64,000 bases of DNA from Tenebrionibacter intestinalis (GCF_016632365.1 NZ_JAEPBH010000018.1:1-64000), one strand, 5' to 3'. Positions 52,446 through 64,000 are shown, counted from the stretch's first letter. A program made the numbers and translations. The notes: a model not told the origin generated them from the letters alone.

Positions 52446-52934
52446 TTATTGTACGGAGAACTGCTGGCGAATCTTACGCATCAGCAGAAAAAGCCACGGC
52501 CAGAGCACCCCGTTTACCAGGCTGCTCCAGAAAACTTCCGGGCGGAATGAAACATTGATCACCAAAAACTCGGCCCAGAACACAATCACGTCAGCAGCCA
52601 GAGAGAGCACCATAACCAGCAGCGCCTGTTGCCAGAGCGCGAGATTGCGCACCAGTTGGAATTTGAGCGCCACCAGCCAGGCAACAATGCTGATTGCCAG
52701 GGCGCGCACGCCCAGCGTTGAACCGCTAATCAGATCCAGAATGCCGCCCAGCAGAAACCCCGTGCCCACGTTAATCCGATGCGGCAGCGCCAGGATCCAG
52801 TAGATCAGAATCAACAGCACCCAGTTAGGCCGGAACACAATAATTTTGTCCGGCCAGGGCATTATCTGGAGCAGTAATGCAATCAAAAAGGAGAGCCAGA
52901 TAACCCAGCGCCCCTGGCTACGATAGCTCGCCAC
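52446..52934 (-). CDS. mreD: rod-shape-determining protein MreD
   Basis: Membrane protein of the elongasome linking MreBC to peptidoglycan synthesis. The 162 residues are mostly hydrophobic with about five membrane helices (for example [28 protein letters not shown]). The start overlaps the mreC stop by one base. Confidence 0.94.
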   Translation of the reverse strand: MASYRSQGRWVIWLSFLIALLLQIMPWPDKIIVFRPNWVLLILIYWILALPHRINVGTGFLLGGILDLISGSTLGVRALAISIVAWLVALKFQLVRNLALWQQALLVMVLSLAADVIVFWAEFLVINVSFRPEVFWSSLVNGVLWPWLFLLMRKIRQQFSVQ

Positions 52935-53977
52935 TAGCGGCCTCCCTGCGGCGCAGACGGCGCCGGGCTCGCCGCAGGCGCGGGCAATGTCCGCGCCTCC
53001 TCTGCGGGGGACGCCGCCATACCGGTTGCCGGCGCCGGAATGGGCGCAGGCGGCCCCATCGTATTTGGTGCAGGCAACACCTGAGGCATCATCTGCATCA
53101 GGCGCTCATTGGCAACGCGATGCACTTCTTCCGGGGTCATAGGATTAAGGCCTTCACGGTCAGCGCCCCACAAAAGCAGCAAATAGCGTAAACGCTGCAG
53201 GCCTGCGGTCGGGCGCGCCTGAATAACGGTATAGGCACGTTGGTTATCCACGCGCACAGACGATACCACGCCAACCGGATATCCCTCCGGGAAGCGCCCG
53301 CCAAGGCCGGACGTGACCAGCACATCCCCGACGCGAATGTCGGTATTCGCAGGCAGGTGTTCTAACTGAAGATCGTCCGTACAGCCGTTACCGGCAGCAA
53401 TCACGCGGATATCGTTACGCAATACCTGAATCGGCAATGCGTGGGTCGCATCGCAAATCAGCAGCACCCGGCTGGTCAGCTTAGCGACAGCAACGACCTG
53501 GCCGACCACGCCTTTGTCGCTAATGACCGGCTGGCCTTCATAAACGCCGTTCACGCTGCCTTTATCGATCACAACCTGATCGCTGTAAGGATCGTTGACA
53601 GTAGAAATAACCTGCGTGACCATCTTCTGCTCGTCCTGACGCAGCGGCGAACCCAGCAATTCGCGCAAGCGCGCGTTTTCCTGGCGATACTGTCCCAGCA
53701 TCATCAGCTCGCTGTTCTTCAGCAGCAGTTCCTGGCGCAGCGCCCGGTTTTCTTTTTCCAGACGATCCCGAGTAGAGAGCGACAAAGACACGCTGTCGAG
53801 AAGTTCACGTGGACCGTTTGAAATAAAATAGAAAGGGCTGACGGCCGTATCCATATACGTTCGGATTTGGCTGAACGTACCAAGACGGCTGTCGGCAATA
53901 ATCACGCCAAGCGCCACCACTACCGCCAGAATGAGGCGAATTTGCAGCGATGGGCCACGGCTAAAAATCGGCTTCAT
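52934..53977 (-). CDS. mreC: rod-shape-determining protein MreC
   Basis: Bitopic membrane protein with a periplasmic beta-barrel region that activates PBP2-RodA. The 347 residues have one N-terminal membrane helix (about 10-28), a coiled coil (about 65-105), paired beta domains ([40 protein letters not shown]) and a Pro/Ala-rich tail shorter than in E. coli (367 residues). It follows mreB after a hairpin. Confidence 0.95.
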   Translation of the reverse strand: MKPIFSRGPSLQIRLILAVVVALGVIIADSRLGTFSQIRTYMDTAVSPFYFISNGPRELLDSVSLSLSTRDRLEKENRALRQELLLKNSELMMLGQYRQENARLRELLGSPLRQDEQKMVTQVISTVNDPYSDQVVIDKGSVNGVYEGQPVISDKGVVGQVVAVAKLTSRVLLICDATHALPIQVLRNDIRVIAAGNGCTDDLQLEHLPANTDIRVGDVLVTSGLGGRFPEGYPVGVVSSVRVDNQRAYTVIQARPTAGLQRLRYLLLLWGADREGLNPMTPEEVHRVANERLMQMMPQVLPAPNTMGPPAPIPAPATGMAASPAEEARTLPAPAASPAPSAPQGGR

Positions 53978-54002
53978 AGACTGTGTGTTTCCCGAATTCG
54001 GA

Positions 54003-54023
54003 AAAGGGGGCCGACGCCCCCTT
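54003..54023 (-). terminator. attenuator-like hairpin between mreB and mreC
   Basis: AAGGGGG-CCGACG-CCCCCTT (54004-54023) followed on the minus strand by TTTTCC. It could end part of the transcripts after mreB and so give more MreB than MreCD. Inferred. Confidence 0.5.
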
Positions 54024-54037
54024 CCTGCAGCGACAAA

Positions 54038-55195
<1,158 letters not shown>

Positions 55196-55397
55196 TCATT
55201 TCACCCGTTACATTCGCTACACACACGCATCGCCATAAAGACGGAGAAAACGGTGTTATGGGCGCAGCTTCTTGTGTCCTGTAACTATGGGATGCAACGA
55301 ACCCGTGTTATTTAATACTGCGATATCGCCGGCAGGCGTAACGCCCCCTTGTGATGCAGCGCGCAACATTCTACGTGAAAACCAGTTAAACAACAGG

Positions 55398-57338
55398 TTA
55401 AACAGGGTATCTGTGTGAATATTTTTTCACGTTGCTGTCAAGCGGGCGAGGGCCGACAAAGAAATCGCCCTGCGCGCCGGAAACGCCCTTCTCAATCAAC
55501 GCCAGCCACTCGCCGCGAGTATGCGTCCCCACGCCCATGACTCGGGTGCGGGTACCGCTACAGGCTTCCACCAGGCTTCCGACCAGAAGCTGATTTTCGG
55601 TACGCCTGTCGATATTACGAACAAGCGCCGGATGCAGCTTAATCAGTTCCGGGTCAAACGCCTGAATATATGCCGTGCTGACCAGCGTCAGGCCCGCCTG
55701 GGTGATGACGATGCGCGGCCCCAGCGCTTTTATCAGACGAATCACTGGCTGTAACGAGCTGATGTGTTGACAAACATCTGCCTCAGCAAGTTCAAAAAGA
55801 ATTCGATTTCTGAGCAATTTTTCATTTTGCATAAGCGTATCGCGCAGCCAGCGTTGGAATGGACGATGCAACAGCGACGCTACGGTTACCGGAATCGCCA
55901 GCGACTCTTCCGGCCAGTACCGCAGCAGTGGAATAATGCGCGAAATCAACAGGCGATCGTACTGCTCCGCCAGGCCAAACTGCTGCACCAGCGGCATATA
56001 TTCAGCAGGCATGACCTCCTGCTCGCCGTCGATCATGCGACACATAATTTCACGGTGATGAACCAGCCCATCGCGCATAACCGCAGGCTTCTGATACAGG
56101 CGAGGTCCGCCGCGGCGCATCATATCTTCAAGCATTGTGCGCCACTTAACATTTCCGCGCCCTTTGTCCGGCTGCGCCAGACTGTAGACCGCCCAGCCGT
56201 TGCTCCCCTGCAGCGTCGCGCTACGCGCCGCCTCTTCAGCGTGCTCCATCACCTGATCCACCGTCTGGCCGCTACTCCAGGTACAAATGCCGATATGCAG
56301 CATATCGTGTCTGTCGAGCATGCGGGTGTGCGGGAGCGCATCCAGCGAATTGAGCAACTGGCTGGCGATGCCGTCCGCCTCTCTTAACGTACTGTGCGGC
56401 AGCAATACGGCAAAATCGCTCTGGAAGTATCGCGCCAGCAGCGCGCCCGGGTAGCGAGTGATAAATGTTGAAAGCAGATTAATAAGCGAATCAAGATACT
56501 CTTCAACCGCGTTACGCCCCCACGTCTCGCCCAGGATGTCAAAGTCCGGCAAACGCAGCATCATCACAATACCGTGCGCCCCAACATGCTCGCGGTCTTC
56601 AAGCAGTGTGGCAAGCTGGCTTTCAAAAAACAGGCGGTTATTCAGGCCGGTCTGGGCATCCTGCGCGGCATAGGAGCGAATTAGCGTGCCTACACGGCTA
56701 CGCTGCTCACTGGCATGCTGCAGCTCTTTTAACAACATATCCAATGCCCTGCTGCTGTGAGCAGGCCATTCATTTGTCGCGCCTAAAACCTCCGAACCTC
56801 TTTCTCCGTTAAGGATGCGCGCGGCGCGATTATCCATCTGCTCAAGCCCGATAAACTGCCGCCTTATCCAGCGAGAGGTCAGCAACACCATCGCTATCAT
56901 AAAAATAATCGCGATGGACAGCGGCGCCGTGGTCACCAGCGAGTGAAAATAATCGTTAATAGGATCGCGATAAACCACTTCAACGGTAAAGCTGGGATGT
57001 TTAAGCAGACGCGCGGTGCGCGTGCGTATAATGTACTGCTGTCTGGTCTTCAGATAACCCGACGGCATTTCATAATCCAACACCACGGTTTTGCCGGATA
57101 AAACAGTAAGGCGAGAGATATCCAGCGGCAGCATCACGACATAAAGCCGCTCGCCCAGTTTTTCAGGCGAATGGGTGAGCAAATCTATATCCACCAGCGT
57201 CATTATAGCGTCCATACGCTGCGCGACCTTCCCGTGAACAGACTGATAGAAACTCCATGAAGCGCCCAACAAGGTGATAAATACCGCAATTCCCGTCAGC
57301 ATAGCCGCAAAGGCAGTAATTCTCGTCGTTAAGCGCAT
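55398..57338 (-). CDS. csrD: RNase E-dependent sRNA decay regulator CsrD
   Basis: Membrane protein needed for RNase E decay of CsrB and CsrC. The 646 residues have two membrane helices (about 9-30 and 135-153) around a periplasmic region, a HAMP-like segment, a degenerate GGDEF domain (SDFAVLLP where GGDEF is expected) and a degenerate EAL domain (EIMCRM in place of EAL; E. coli has ELM). These changes mean it should not make or cut c-di-GMP, as known for CsrD. Confidence 0.93.
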   Translation of the reverse strand: MRLTTRITAFAAMLTGIAVFITLLGASWSFYQSVHGKVAQRMDAIMTLVDIDLLTHSPEKLGERLYVVMLPLDISRLTVLSGKTVVLDYEMPSGYLKTRQQYIIRTRTARLLKHPSFTVEVVYRDPINDYFHSLVTTAPLSIAIIFMIAMVLLTSRWIRRQFIGLEQMDNRAARILNGERGSEVLGATNEWPAHSSRALDMLLKELQHASEQRSRVGTLIRSYAAQDAQTGLNNRLFFESQLATLLEDREHVGAHGIVMMLRLPDFDILGETWGRNAVEEYLDSLINLLSTFITRYPGALLARYFQSDFAVLLPHSTLREADGIASQLLNSLDALPHTRMLDRHDMLHIGICTWSSGQTVDQVMEHAEEAARSATLQGSNGWAVYSLAQPDKGRGNVKWRTMLEDMMRRGGPRLYQKPAVMRDGLVHHREIMCRMIDGEQEVMPAEYMPLVQQFGLAEQYDRLLISRIIPLLRYWPEESLAIPVTVASLLHRPFQRWLRDTLMQNEKLLRNRILFELAEADVCQHISSLQPVIRLIKALGPRIVITQAGLTLVSTAYIQAFDPELIKLHPALVRNIDRRTENQLLVGSLVEACSGTRTRVMGVGTHTRGEWLALIEKGVSGAQGDFFVGPRPLDSNVKKYSHRYPV

Positions 57339-57574
57339 CCTTGTGTTAACTCCGTCGGAAAGTTGGCCAGTGGCACCTCAAAACGCGCCAACACAGGCCC
57401 GCAGGCTTAAAGTGAGCGCTAACTACTAAGTCAGGATAAGTACTGTATCAAATTTCCAGGTAAACCGCTGTGTTCTTTCTTGCGCAAATGGAAATTTTCG
57501 CCGTATGGAAACAGGTAACGAGTATAGTAGTACAAACGTATTTTCAGAACGTATTATTTTCCGGAGAACATTTT

Positions 57575-58552
57575 ATGCAGGCATTAATTCTTCAGCAGCA
57601 GGACAATAAAACGCAGGCAACGTTACAGCCGGTAGACGAAACCATGCTGCCTGAAGGCGATGTTACCGTTGAAGTCGTTTATTCCAGCCTGAACTATAAA
57701 GATGCGATGGCGATAACCGGCAAGGGTAGAATTATACGTCAGTTTCCAATGGTGCCGGGCATTGACTTTGCCGGGCGCGTACGCCATAGCGAAGATCCAC
57801 GTTTCCATATTGGGCAGGATGTTGTACTCACTGGCTGGGGCGCAGGAGAAAACCACTGGGGCGGCCTGAGCGGTCTGGCGCGCGTTAAAGGCGACTGGTT
57901 GGTGCCGCTGCCGCAGGGGCTGGACAGCCGCAAGGCGATGGTTATCGGCACTGCGGGGTTTACCGCCATGCTGTGTGTTATGGCGCTTGAAGAGGCGGGG
58001 GTTGTTGCGCAACAGGGTGAAATACTGGTAACCGGCGCCAGCGGCGGCGTGGGCAGTACGGCGGTTTCACTATTACACGCGCTGGGCTATACGGTGGTTG
58101 CAGCCTCCGGACGTGTAAGCACTCACGATTATTTACGCCAGCTTGGCGCCAGCCGAATCATCGGTCGCGAAACGTTCGCCGACGGCCGTCCGCTGGAAAA
58201 ACAACAGTGGGCTGGCGCTATCGACACCGTAGGCGATAAGGTACTTGCCAGCGTGCTGGCGCAAACGCAGTACGGCGGCTGCGTTGCCGCCTGCGGCCTC
58301 GCCGGCGGATTCAGCCTGCCGGCCACGGTAATGCCGTTTATTCTACGCAATGTACGCCTGCAAGGCGTGGACTCCGTGATGACGCCGCTACCGCGCCGTC
58401 TGGCGGCCTGGGCACGGCTGGCGAAGGATTTACCGGAAAGCTTCTACCAGACAGCAGCAACTGAAATCGGGCTGGATCGCGTCGCTGAATACGCAGCCGC
58501 GATAATGGAAAATCGCGCTCATGGACGCACGCTGGTGAAAATTGAATCATAA
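57575..58552 (+). CDS. acuI: NADPH-dependent acrylyl-CoA reductase AcuI
   Basis: Zinc-independent medium-chain reductase that turns toxic acryloyl-CoA to propionyl-CoA. Starting at MQALILQQQDNKTQATLQPV gives 325 residues; the frame extends 35 codons upstream without conservation. The NADPH-binding motif is in VTGASGGVGSTAVSLLHALG, and the YhdH-type SSLNYKDAMAITGKG and VPGIDFAGRVRHSEDPRF segments are present. It diverges from csrD. Confidence 0.94.
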   Translation: MQALILQQQDNKTQATLQPVDETMLPEGDVTVEVVYSSLNYKDAMAITGKGRIIRQFPMVPGIDFAGRVRHSEDPRFHIGQDVVLTGWGAGENHWGGLSGLARVKGDWLVPLPQGLDSRKAMVIGTAGFTAMLCVMALEEAGVVAQQGEILVTGASGGVGSTAVSLLHALGYTVVAASGRVSTHDYLRQLGASRIIGRETFADGRPLEKQQWAGAIDTVGDKVLASVLAQTQYGGCVAACGLAGGFSLPATVMPFILRNVRLQGVDSVMTPLPRRLAAWARLAKDLPESFYQTAATEIGLDRVAEYAAAIMENRAHGRTLVKIES

Positions 58553-58613
58553 CGCCGCGTCTTTTTAATCCATACCTCATACTGATGACAACGCATCATC
58601 ACGGGTATGGTTT

Positions 58614-59615
58614 ATGAAGAAAAAAACGTTTACCGAAGCTGATATCACCGCCGAAGCGGTATTTTTTATGCAGCGTCGCCGTATACTCCAGGCGCTCGGC
58701 ATCGGCAGCGGAACGCTGATGCTGCCGGGCGCTGCGCAGGCGAATTTTTTATCATGGTTTAAGGGCAACGATCGTCCGCCTGCGCCAATGGGCGAAGCGT
58801 TAACGTTCAGTAAACCCGAAAAATGGCAGGCAGCGCTGCCGTTGACGCCCGAAGACAAGATTGTTGGTTATAATAATTTTTATGAATTCGGCCTTGATAA
58901 AGCCGATCCGGCTGCCAATGCCGGCAGGCTGACAACCACGCCCTGGCAGCTTAAGGTTGATGGCGAAGTCGCACGCCCGCTGACGCTATCGCACGATGAG
59001 TTGACGTCGCGCTATCCCCTGGAAGAACGCATTTATCGCATGCGCTGCGTTGAAGCCTGGTCGATGATCGTACCCTGGGTAGGCTTTTCATTACATCGAT
59101 TGCTTAAAGATGCCGCTCCCACCAGCCGGGCAAAATACGTCGCCTTCCAGACTCTGTTCCGCCCGGAGGAAATGCCGGGGCAGAAAGACCGCTTTATTGG
59201 CGGCGGGTTAACTTATCCCTATGTTGAAGGGTTGCGTATTGATGAAGCGATGCACCCTTTAACACTGCTTGCTGTTGGGGTATATGGCAAAGCGCTGCCG
59301 CCGCAAAACGGCGCGCCGGCGCGGCTGGTCGTTCCCTGGAATTACGGTTTCAAAGGAATTAAATCCATTGTCAGCATCCGACTGCAGGAAGCGAGGCCGC
59401 CGACCACATGGCATCTGTCGGCGCCCGATGAATACGGTTTTTATGCAAATGTGAATCCCCACGTCGATCATCCTCGCTGGTCACAGGCCACAGAACGCGT
59501 TATTGGCGCGGGCGGCATTCTTGATGTTAAACGTCAACCCACGCTTTTATTTAACGGCTATGCCGACAGCGTTAGCCCGCTTTACCACGGCCTGAACCTA
59601 CAGGAGAATTTTTGA
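58614..59615 (+). CDS. msrP: periplasmic methionine sulfoxide reductase catalytic subunit MsrP
   Basis: Molybdopterin enzyme that repairs oxidised methionine in periplasmic proteins with electrons from MsrQ. The 333-residue precursor carries a Tat signal ([20 protein letters not shown], cleaved near GAAQA, starting at residue 19 after a long n-region). The molybdenum-ligand Cys is in [16 protein letters not shown]. In E. coli K-12 msrPQ lie elsewhere (near 43 min); here they follow acuI. Confidence 0.95.
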   Translation: MKKKTFTEADITAEAVFFMQRRRILQALGIGSGTLMLPGAAQANFLSWFKGNDRPPAPMGEALTFSKPEKWQAALPLTPEDKIVGYNNFYEFGLDKADPAANAGRLTTTPWQLKVDGEVARPLTLSHDELTSRYPLEERIYRMRCVEAWSMIVPWVGFSLHRLLKDAAPTSRAKYVAFQTLFRPEEMPGQKDRFIGGGLTYPYVEGLRIDEAMHPLTLLAVGVYGKALPPQNGAPARLVVPWNYGFKGIKSIVSIRLQEARPPTTWHLSAPDEYGFYANVNPHVDHPRWSQATERVIGAGGILDVKRQPTLLFNGYADSVSPLYHGLNLQENF

Positions 59616-60215
59616 GTGCGAATCACGCCACAACACATTACCCGCCTTAAGGCGGCGCTCCATCTCGTTGCTTTTGCGCCGCTGCTTTGGCTGTTTTATG
59701 CTGCAAATCAGGGCTATTTTAGCGCCGACCCGGCTAAAGATATCCAGCATTTCACGGGAAGAATGGCGCTCAAACTACTGCTGGCGACGCTGCTTGTCGC
59801 TCCGCTGGCGCGCTATATAAAACAACCTGCATTAATTCGCACGCGCCGGCTGATTGGGCTATGGTGTTTCGCCTGGGCAACCCTGCACCTGTTAAGCTAC
59901 ACGCTGCTTGAACTGGGGGTAAATAACCTCAACCTGCTGGCGAATGAACTGCTAACCCGCCCTTATTTAACGCTGGGTATTGTCAGTTGGGCGATGTTAC
60001 TGGCGCTGGCGTTAACATCCACGCAATCCGCTCAAAAGAAACTGGGCCGAAACTGGCAAAAATTGCATAACGTCATTTATCTGATCGCCATCTTCGCCCC
60101 CATTCACTATCTGTGGTCAGTAAAGGTTCTCTCCCCTCAACCGGTTCTCTATGCGCTGGCCGCTGGCGTGCTTTTAGCCCTGCGCTACCGTAAACTTCGC
60201 CGCTGGCGTCACTAA
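59616..60215 (+). CDS. msrQ: heme-containing quinone oxidase subunit MsrQ
   Basis: Inner-membrane b-type cytochrome that passes electrons from quinones to MsrP. The GTG start follows the msrP TGA directly, so translation is coupled. The 199 residues have six membrane helices and conserved heme-binding histidines (in [29 protein letters not shown] and PIHYLWSVK). The C-terminal tail is about 10 residues shorter than in E. coli. Confidence 0.93.
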   Translation: MRITPQHITRLKAALHLVAFAPLLWLFYAANQGYFSADPAKDIQHFTGRMALKLLLATLLVAPLARYIKQPALIRTRRLIGLWCFAWATLHLLSYTLLELGVNNLNLLANELLTRPYLTLGIVSWAMLLALALTSTQSAQKKLGRNWQKLHNVIYLIAIFAPIHYLWSVKVLSPQPVLYALAAGVLLALRYRKLRRWRH

Positions 60216-60445
60216 GCTGTTTTCAGGCAACCCGGCGAAACATCTGAGTTTGTTATGTTTATTATCACAGGTGGTTGATTATCTTCCCTGATAAGACCAG
60301 TATTTAGCAGCTATTTGCGCTGAAATTATTATAATACGCCGCCTCCGGTTTTTTTCCGCACATTTTCAACTCGTTTAGACGTGACAATGTAGAATTGAAG
60401 GTATATTTTGTCATATTCATGATAATTGCAGGAGTTAGCGTCACA

Positions 60446-60898
60446 ATGTCGGGTAAATTGCAAATTTTGCTTTTAAACGGGCCGAACCTTAATATGCTCG
60501 GCACCCGTGAGCCAGAGAAGTATGGCACGCTGACGTTATCAGATATTGTGGCCGATTTACGCGCACAGGCAGAAGCGTTGAATGTTTCGCTCGAAAGCCT
60601 GCAGTCTAACGCAGAGCATGTGTTGATTGACCGAATTCATCAGGCTAAAGACCATATTGACTATATCCTGATTAATCCGGCCGCGTTCACGCATACCAGC
60701 GTGGCGTTGCGCGACGCGCTGCTGGCGGTGAATATCCCGTTTATCGAAATTCATCTGAGCAACGTTCATGCGCGTGAACCTTTTCGGCATCATTCATACC
60801 TTTCTGATATTGCCGCTGGCGTCATCTGTGGGTTTGGCGCCGATGGCTACTCCTGGGCACTCCAGACCGCGGTTAAGCGTCTGACATATACTAACTAA
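60446..60898 (+). CDS. aroQ: type II 3-dehydroquinate dehydratase
   Basis: Removes water from 3-dehydroquinate in the shikimate pathway. The ATG at 60446, 11 bases after CAGGAG, gives 150 residues; 17 in-frame codons upstream are not conserved. The type II motifs are the catalytic Tyr loop [36 protein letters not shown] and [20 protein letters not shown]. It lies 21 bp before accB. Confidence 0.95.
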   Translation: MSGKLQILLLNGPNLNMLGTREPEKYGTLTLSDIVADLRAQAEALNVSLESLQSNAEHVLIDRIHQAKDHIDYILINPAAFTHTSVALRDALLAVNIPFIEIHLSNVHAREPFRHHSYLSDIAAGVICGFGADGYSWALQTAVKRLTYTN

Positions 60899-60919
60899 AC
60901 AAAGAGTACGGAACCCCAA

Positions 60920-61387
60920 ATGGATATTCGTAAAATAAAAAAACTGATCGAACTGGTTGAAGAATCAGGTATTGCTGAGCTGGAAATCGCTGAAGGCGAG
61001 GAGTCGGTGCGTATTAGTCGCGCCGTTCCAAACCAGGGCATGCCGATGATGCAGCAGGCATGGGCCGCGCCTGTTGCGCAACCGCAGTTATCAAATGCCG
61101 TTGCGCCTGCTGCCGCGCCAGTCATGGAAGCGTCGGCTGCCGCTGAAATCAGCGGCCACATCGTCCGCTCGCCAATGGTCGGCACCTTCTACCGCACGCC
61201 AAGCCCGGAAGCAAAAGCTTTTGTTGAAGTCGGTCAGAAAGTCAATGCCGGCGATACGCTGTGCATTGTTGAAGCGATGAAAATGATGAATCAGATCGAA
61301 GCTGATAAAGCAGGTGTAGTAAAAGCCATTCTGGTGGAAAGTGGACAACCGGTAGAATTCGACGAGCCGCTGGTCATCATCGAGTAA
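60920..61387 (+). CDS. accB: acetyl-CoA carboxylase biotin carboxyl carrier protein
   Basis: Carries biotin between AccC and the carboxyltransferase in the first step of fatty acid synthesis. The 155 residues have an N-terminal domain, a Pro/Ala-rich linker (about 40-76) and a biotinyl domain with the acceptor Lys121 in [10 protein letters not shown]. coli AccB (156) controls its own operon. It is 11 bp before accC. Confidence 0.97.
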   Translation: MDIRKIKKLIELVEESGIAELEIAEGEESVRISRAVPNQGMPMMQQAWAAPVAQPQLSNAVAPAAAPVMEASAAAEISGHIVRSPMVGTFYRTPSPEAKAFVEVGQKVNAGDTLCIVEAMKMMNQIEADKAGVVKAILVESGQPVEFDEPLVIIE

Positions 61388-61398
61388 CGAGGCCTTCC

Positions 61399-62745
61399 AT
61401 GCTTGATAAAATTGTCATCGCTAACCGTGGTGAAATCGCGTTGCGCATTCTTCGTGCCTGTAAAGAACTGGGCATTAAAACTGTTGCGGTGCATTCCACT
61501 GCGGATCGCGATCTGAAGCACGTACTGCTGGCAGATGAAACTATCTGTATCGGCCCGGCGCAGTCGGTAAAAAGCTATCTGAATATTCCGGCGATTATTT
61601 CCGCCGCCGAAATCACTGGCGCGGTAGCCATTCATCCAGGCTATGGCTTCCTGTCTGAAAACGCCAACTTTGCTGAACAGGTGGAACGCTCCGGCTTTAT
61701 TTTTATTGGCCCGAAAGCCGACACCATTCGTCTGATGGGGGATAAAGTCTCCGCCATCAGCGCCATGAAAAAAGCCGGCGTTCCCTGCGTTCCGGGGTCC
61801 GATGGACCGCTGGGAGACGATATGGATAACAACCGCGCCATCGCAAAACGCATTGGTTACCCGGTTATTATCAAAGCCTCCGGCGGCGGCGGCGGCCGGG
61901 GTATGCGTGTTGTGCGCAATGACGCCGAACTGGCCCAGTCCATCACCATGACGCGTGCGGAAGCAAAATCCGCATTCAATAACGACATGGTGTATATGGA
62001 GAAATACCTGGAAAACCCGCGCCACATAGAAATTCAGGTCCTGGCGGACGGCCAGGGCAACGCCATTTACCTGGCTGAGCGCGACTGCTCTATGCAGCGC
62101 CGCCACCAGAAAGTGGTTGAAGAAGCGCCGGCGCCGGGCATTACCCCAGAGCTGCGCCGCTATATCGGCGAGCGCTGCGCAAAAGCGTGCGTGGATATCG
62201 GCTACCGCGGCGCAGGTACGTTCGAATTCCTGTTTGAAAACGGAGAATTCTATTTCATTGAGATGAATACCCGTATTCAGGTTGAGCATCCGGTAACAGA
62301 AATGATAACCGGGGTGGATCTGATTAAAGAACAGTTGCGCATTGCCGCAGGCCAACCGCTGTCGGTTAAACAGGAAGAAATTGTCGTACACGGACATGCG
62401 GTGGAATGCCGTATTAATGCCGAAGACCCGAATACCTTCCTGCCAAGCCCGGGCAAAATCACTCGTTTCCACGCGCCGGGCGGCTTTGGCGTACGTTGGG
62501 AATCGCATATCTACGCCGGCTATACCGTACCGCCGTACTATGACTCCATGATTGGCAAACTTATTTGCTACGGTGAAAATCGCGATGTCGCTATCGCGCG
62601 TATGCGCAACGCCCTGCAGGAACTCATCATCGACGGTATTAAAACCAACGTTGATTTGCAGATGCGTATTATGAACGACGAGAACTTCCAGCACGGCGGC
62701 ACCAACATCCACTACCTGGAGAAAAAGCTTGGTCTGCACGACTAA
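61399..62745 (+). CDS. accC: acetyl-CoA carboxylase biotin carboxylase subunit
   Basis: ATP-dependent enzyme that carboxylates the biotin on AccB. The 448 residues show the N-terminal [20 protein letters not shown], the glycine-rich ATP-grasp loop [15 protein letters not shown] (about 159-173), and the conserved [20 protein letters not shown]. Length is one less than E. coli. A strong terminator follows. Confidence 0.97.
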   Translation: MLDKIVIANRGEIALRILRACKELGIKTVAVHSTADRDLKHVLLADETICIGPAQSVKSYLNIPAIISAAEITGAVAIHPGYGFLSENANFAEQVERSGFIFIGPKADTIRLMGDKVSAISAMKKAGVPCVPGSDGPLGDDMDNNRAIAKRIGYPVIIKASGGGGGRGMRVVRNDAELAQSITMTRAEAKSAFNNDMVYMEKYLENPRHIEIQVLADGQGNAIYLAERDCSMQRRHQKVVEEAPAPGITPELRRYIGERCAKACVDIGYRGAGTFEFLFENGEFYFIEMNTRIQVEHPVTEMITGVDLIKEQLRIAAGQPLSVKQEEIVVHGHAVECRINAEDPNTFLPSPGKITRFHAPGGFGVRWESHIYAGYTVPPYYDSMIGKLICYGENRDVAIARMRNALQELIIDGIKTNVDLQMRIMNDENFQHGGTNIHYLEKKLGLHD

Positions 62746-62764
62746 GCTTTAAACATTCTCCGCC

Positions 62765-62793
62765 AGGGCCGGACTTCCGGCCCTTTCTTTTTT
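62765..62793 (+). terminator. intrinsic terminator of accBC
   Basis: AGGGCCGG-ACTT-CCGGCCCT (62765-62784) followed by TTCTTTTTT, 20 bases after the accC stop. Confidence 0.85.
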
Positions 62794-62835
62794 CTCCTAC
62801 AATCGCCGTTTTGGCTGATAACCCGGAAAACAACA

Positions 62836-63078
62836 ATGGATAACCGTTTTGTTCAGGCTCACAAAGAAGCGCGCTGGACGACGTGGCTGACTCTGCTTTA
62901 CCTGGCGGCCTGGATTGCCGCGGCCTGGCTGCCGGATGCCGGCAATGGCCCTACTGGCCTGCCGCACTGGTTTGAAATGGCCTGTCTGCTGGTGCCGCTA
63001 ATTTTTATTCTGCTGTGCTGGCTTATGGTACGCGTGCTGTTTCGCGATATCCCTCTGGAGGATACCCATGCAGACTGA
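62836..63078 (+). CDS. yhdT: DUF997 membrane protein YhdT
   Basis: An 80-residue membrane protein with two helices (about 15-34 and 47-69); function unknown. It overlaps panF by 11 bp and is always found upstream of it in enterobacteria, so a link to pantothenate uptake is plausible but not shown. Confidence 0.92.
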   Translation: MDNRFVQAHKEARWTTWLTLLYLAAWIAAAWLPDAGNGPTGLPHWFEMACLLVPLIFILLCWLMVRVLFRDIPLEDTHAD

Positions 63079-64000
63079 AGTTATCCTGCCGCTTATTGCC
63101 TATCTGCTGGTCGTTTTCGGCCTGTCGGCCTGGTCAATGCGCCGTCGGCAGGCGGGAAATTTCCTCAACGAATATTTTCTTGGCAGCCGTTCAATGGGCG
63201 GCTTTGTACTGGCTATGACTCTCACCGCCACCTACATAAGCGCCAGCTCATTTATTGGCGGCCCCGGCGCTGCATATAAATATGGTCTCGGCTGGGTGCT
63301 GTTAGCAATGATTCAACTCCCCGCAGTCTGGCTGTCTCTCGGCGTGCTGGGTAAAAAGTTCGCTATACTCGCCCGCCGCTACAACGCCGTCACGCTCAAC
63401 GATATGCTGTATGCCCGCTACCAAAGCCGCCTGTTGGTATGGCTGGCAAGCATAAGCCTGCTGGTTGCGTTTATCGGCGCGATGACCGTGCAGTTTATCG
63501 GTGGCGCGCGCCTGCTGGAAACCGCCGCAGGCATACCCTACGAAGCCGGACTGCTAATCTTTGGTATCAGTATCGCACTCTATACCGCCTTTGGCGGCTT
63601 TCGCGCCAGCGTGCTCAACGACGCCATGCAGGGCATGGTAATGCTTATAGGCACGCTGCTGTTGCTGGCAGGCGTCGTGCACGCCGCAGGCGGGCTAAGC
63701 AACGCTGTCAGTACGTTACAGCATATTGATCCTAAGTTGGTTACGCCGCAGGGCGCAGACGATATTCTCTCGCCCGCTTTCCTTGCTTCATTTTGGGTGC
63801 TGGTATGCTTTGGTATCATCGGCTTGCCGCACACGGCGGTACGCTGCATTTCTTATAAAGACAGCAAAGCCGTTCACAGCGGCATTATTCTCGGCACTAT
63901 CGTCGTGGCAGTGCTGATGCTGGGTATGCATCTGGCTGGCGCGCTGGGCCGCGCGGTCATTCCAGATATGGCTATTCCCGATAGTGTGATTCCAACGCTT
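63068..64000 (+). CDS. panF: sodium/pantothenate symporter, truncated by the window end
   Basis: SSS-family symporter that imports pantothenate with sodium for CoA synthesis. The first 311 residues are present, starting MQTEVILPLIAYLLVVFGLS inside the yhdT 3' end. Many membrane helices are evident, and the family motifs FLGSRSMGGFVLAMTLTATY, SASSFIGGPGAAYKYGLGWV and the GGFRASVLNDAMQGMVMLIG segment match E. coli PanF. The C-terminal part lies beyond position 64000. Confidence 0.95.
   Translation, partial: MQTEVILPLIAYLLVVFGLSAWSMRRRQAGNFLNEYFLGSRSMGGFVLAMTLTATYISASSFIGGPGAAYKYGLGWVLLAMIQLPAVWLSLGVLGKKFAILARRYNAVTLNDMLYARYQSRLLVWLASISLLVAFIGAMTVQFIGGARLLETAAGIPYEAGLLIFGISIALYTAFGGFRASVLNDAMQGMVMLIGTLLLLAGVVHAAGGLSNAVSTLQHIDPKLVTPQGADDILSPAFLASFWVLVCFGIIGLPHTAVRCISYKDSKAVHSGIILGTIVVAVLMLGMHLAGALGRAVIPDMAIPDSVIPTL

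Noticed and set aside
61291-62739. 482-codon open frame on the minus strand, opposite accC
   Set aside because: It mirrors accC almost exactly, has no ribosome binding site or recognisable domain, and is explained by strong codon bias of accC.

Overview
This 64 kb window is core chromosome of a member of the Enterobacteriaceae. Nearly every gene has an obvious E. coli K-12 counterpart in the same order: the rpmA to arcB, gltBD, sspAB/rplM/rpsI, degQS/mdh/argR and aae/tldD/rng/mre/acc blocks of the 70-74 min region. Base composition is mildly GC-rich and codon use looks uniform, apart from the intergenic insert at about 2.37-3.27 kb. I cannot fix the genus from the sequence alone. Differences from K-12 are: no obgE-side genes visible (the window starts at an IS-like hairpin), no yrbL between npr and mtgA, no gltF or nan operon between gltD and sspB, two tandem yhcN genes, a GabD-like aldehyde dehydrogenase between yhcO and aaeB, and msrPQ between acuI and aroQ.

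Layout. 0-2.4 kb: rplU-rpmA (minus), ispB and sfsB (plus). 2.4-3.3 kb: an inserted patch with a decayed IS200/IS605-type transposase and many short hairpins. 3.3-8.1 kb (minus): murA, ibaG and the mlaFEDCB phospholipid-transport operon. 8.3-16.3 kb (plus): yrbG, kdsD, kdsC, lptC, lptA, lptB, rpoN, hpf, ptsN, rapZ, npr. 16.8-22 kb: mtgA, elbB, arcB and yhcC (minus), with the sRNA gene arcZ on the plus strand against the arcB 3' end. 22.7-28.5 kb: gltB and gltD. 28.8-32.5 kb (minus): sspB, sspA, rpsI, rplM, zapE. 32.7-35.7 kb: zapG, degQ, degS. Then mdh (minus), argR, two yhcN copies, yhcO, the aldehyde dehydrogenase, aaeB-aaeA-aaeX with divergent aaeR, then tldD, yhdP, rng, yhdE, mreD, mreC, mreB and csrD (all minus), and finally acuI, msrP, msrQ, aroQ, accB, accC, yhdT and a panF cut by the window end (all plus).

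How the genes work together. The main theme is envelope building and repair: peptidoglycan precursor (murA), Kdo and LPS export (kdsDC, lptCAB), phospholipid traffic (mla operon, yhdP), shape (mreBCD), periplasmic quality control (degQ, degS, msrPQ) and fatty acid initiation (accBC). A second theme is nitrogen and redox control: rpoN-ptsN-rapZ-npr, gltBD, argR, arcB, arcZ and mdh. Several control links can be read in the DNA: an 18-of-18 ARG box and a CRP-like site upstream of gltB, a tandem ArcA-like box upstream of mdh, and an inverted repeat over the sfsB -10 region.

I found no convincing new multi-gene system. The least ordinary sequence is the hairpin-rich insert between sfsB and murA, together with the related hairpin at the very start of the window.
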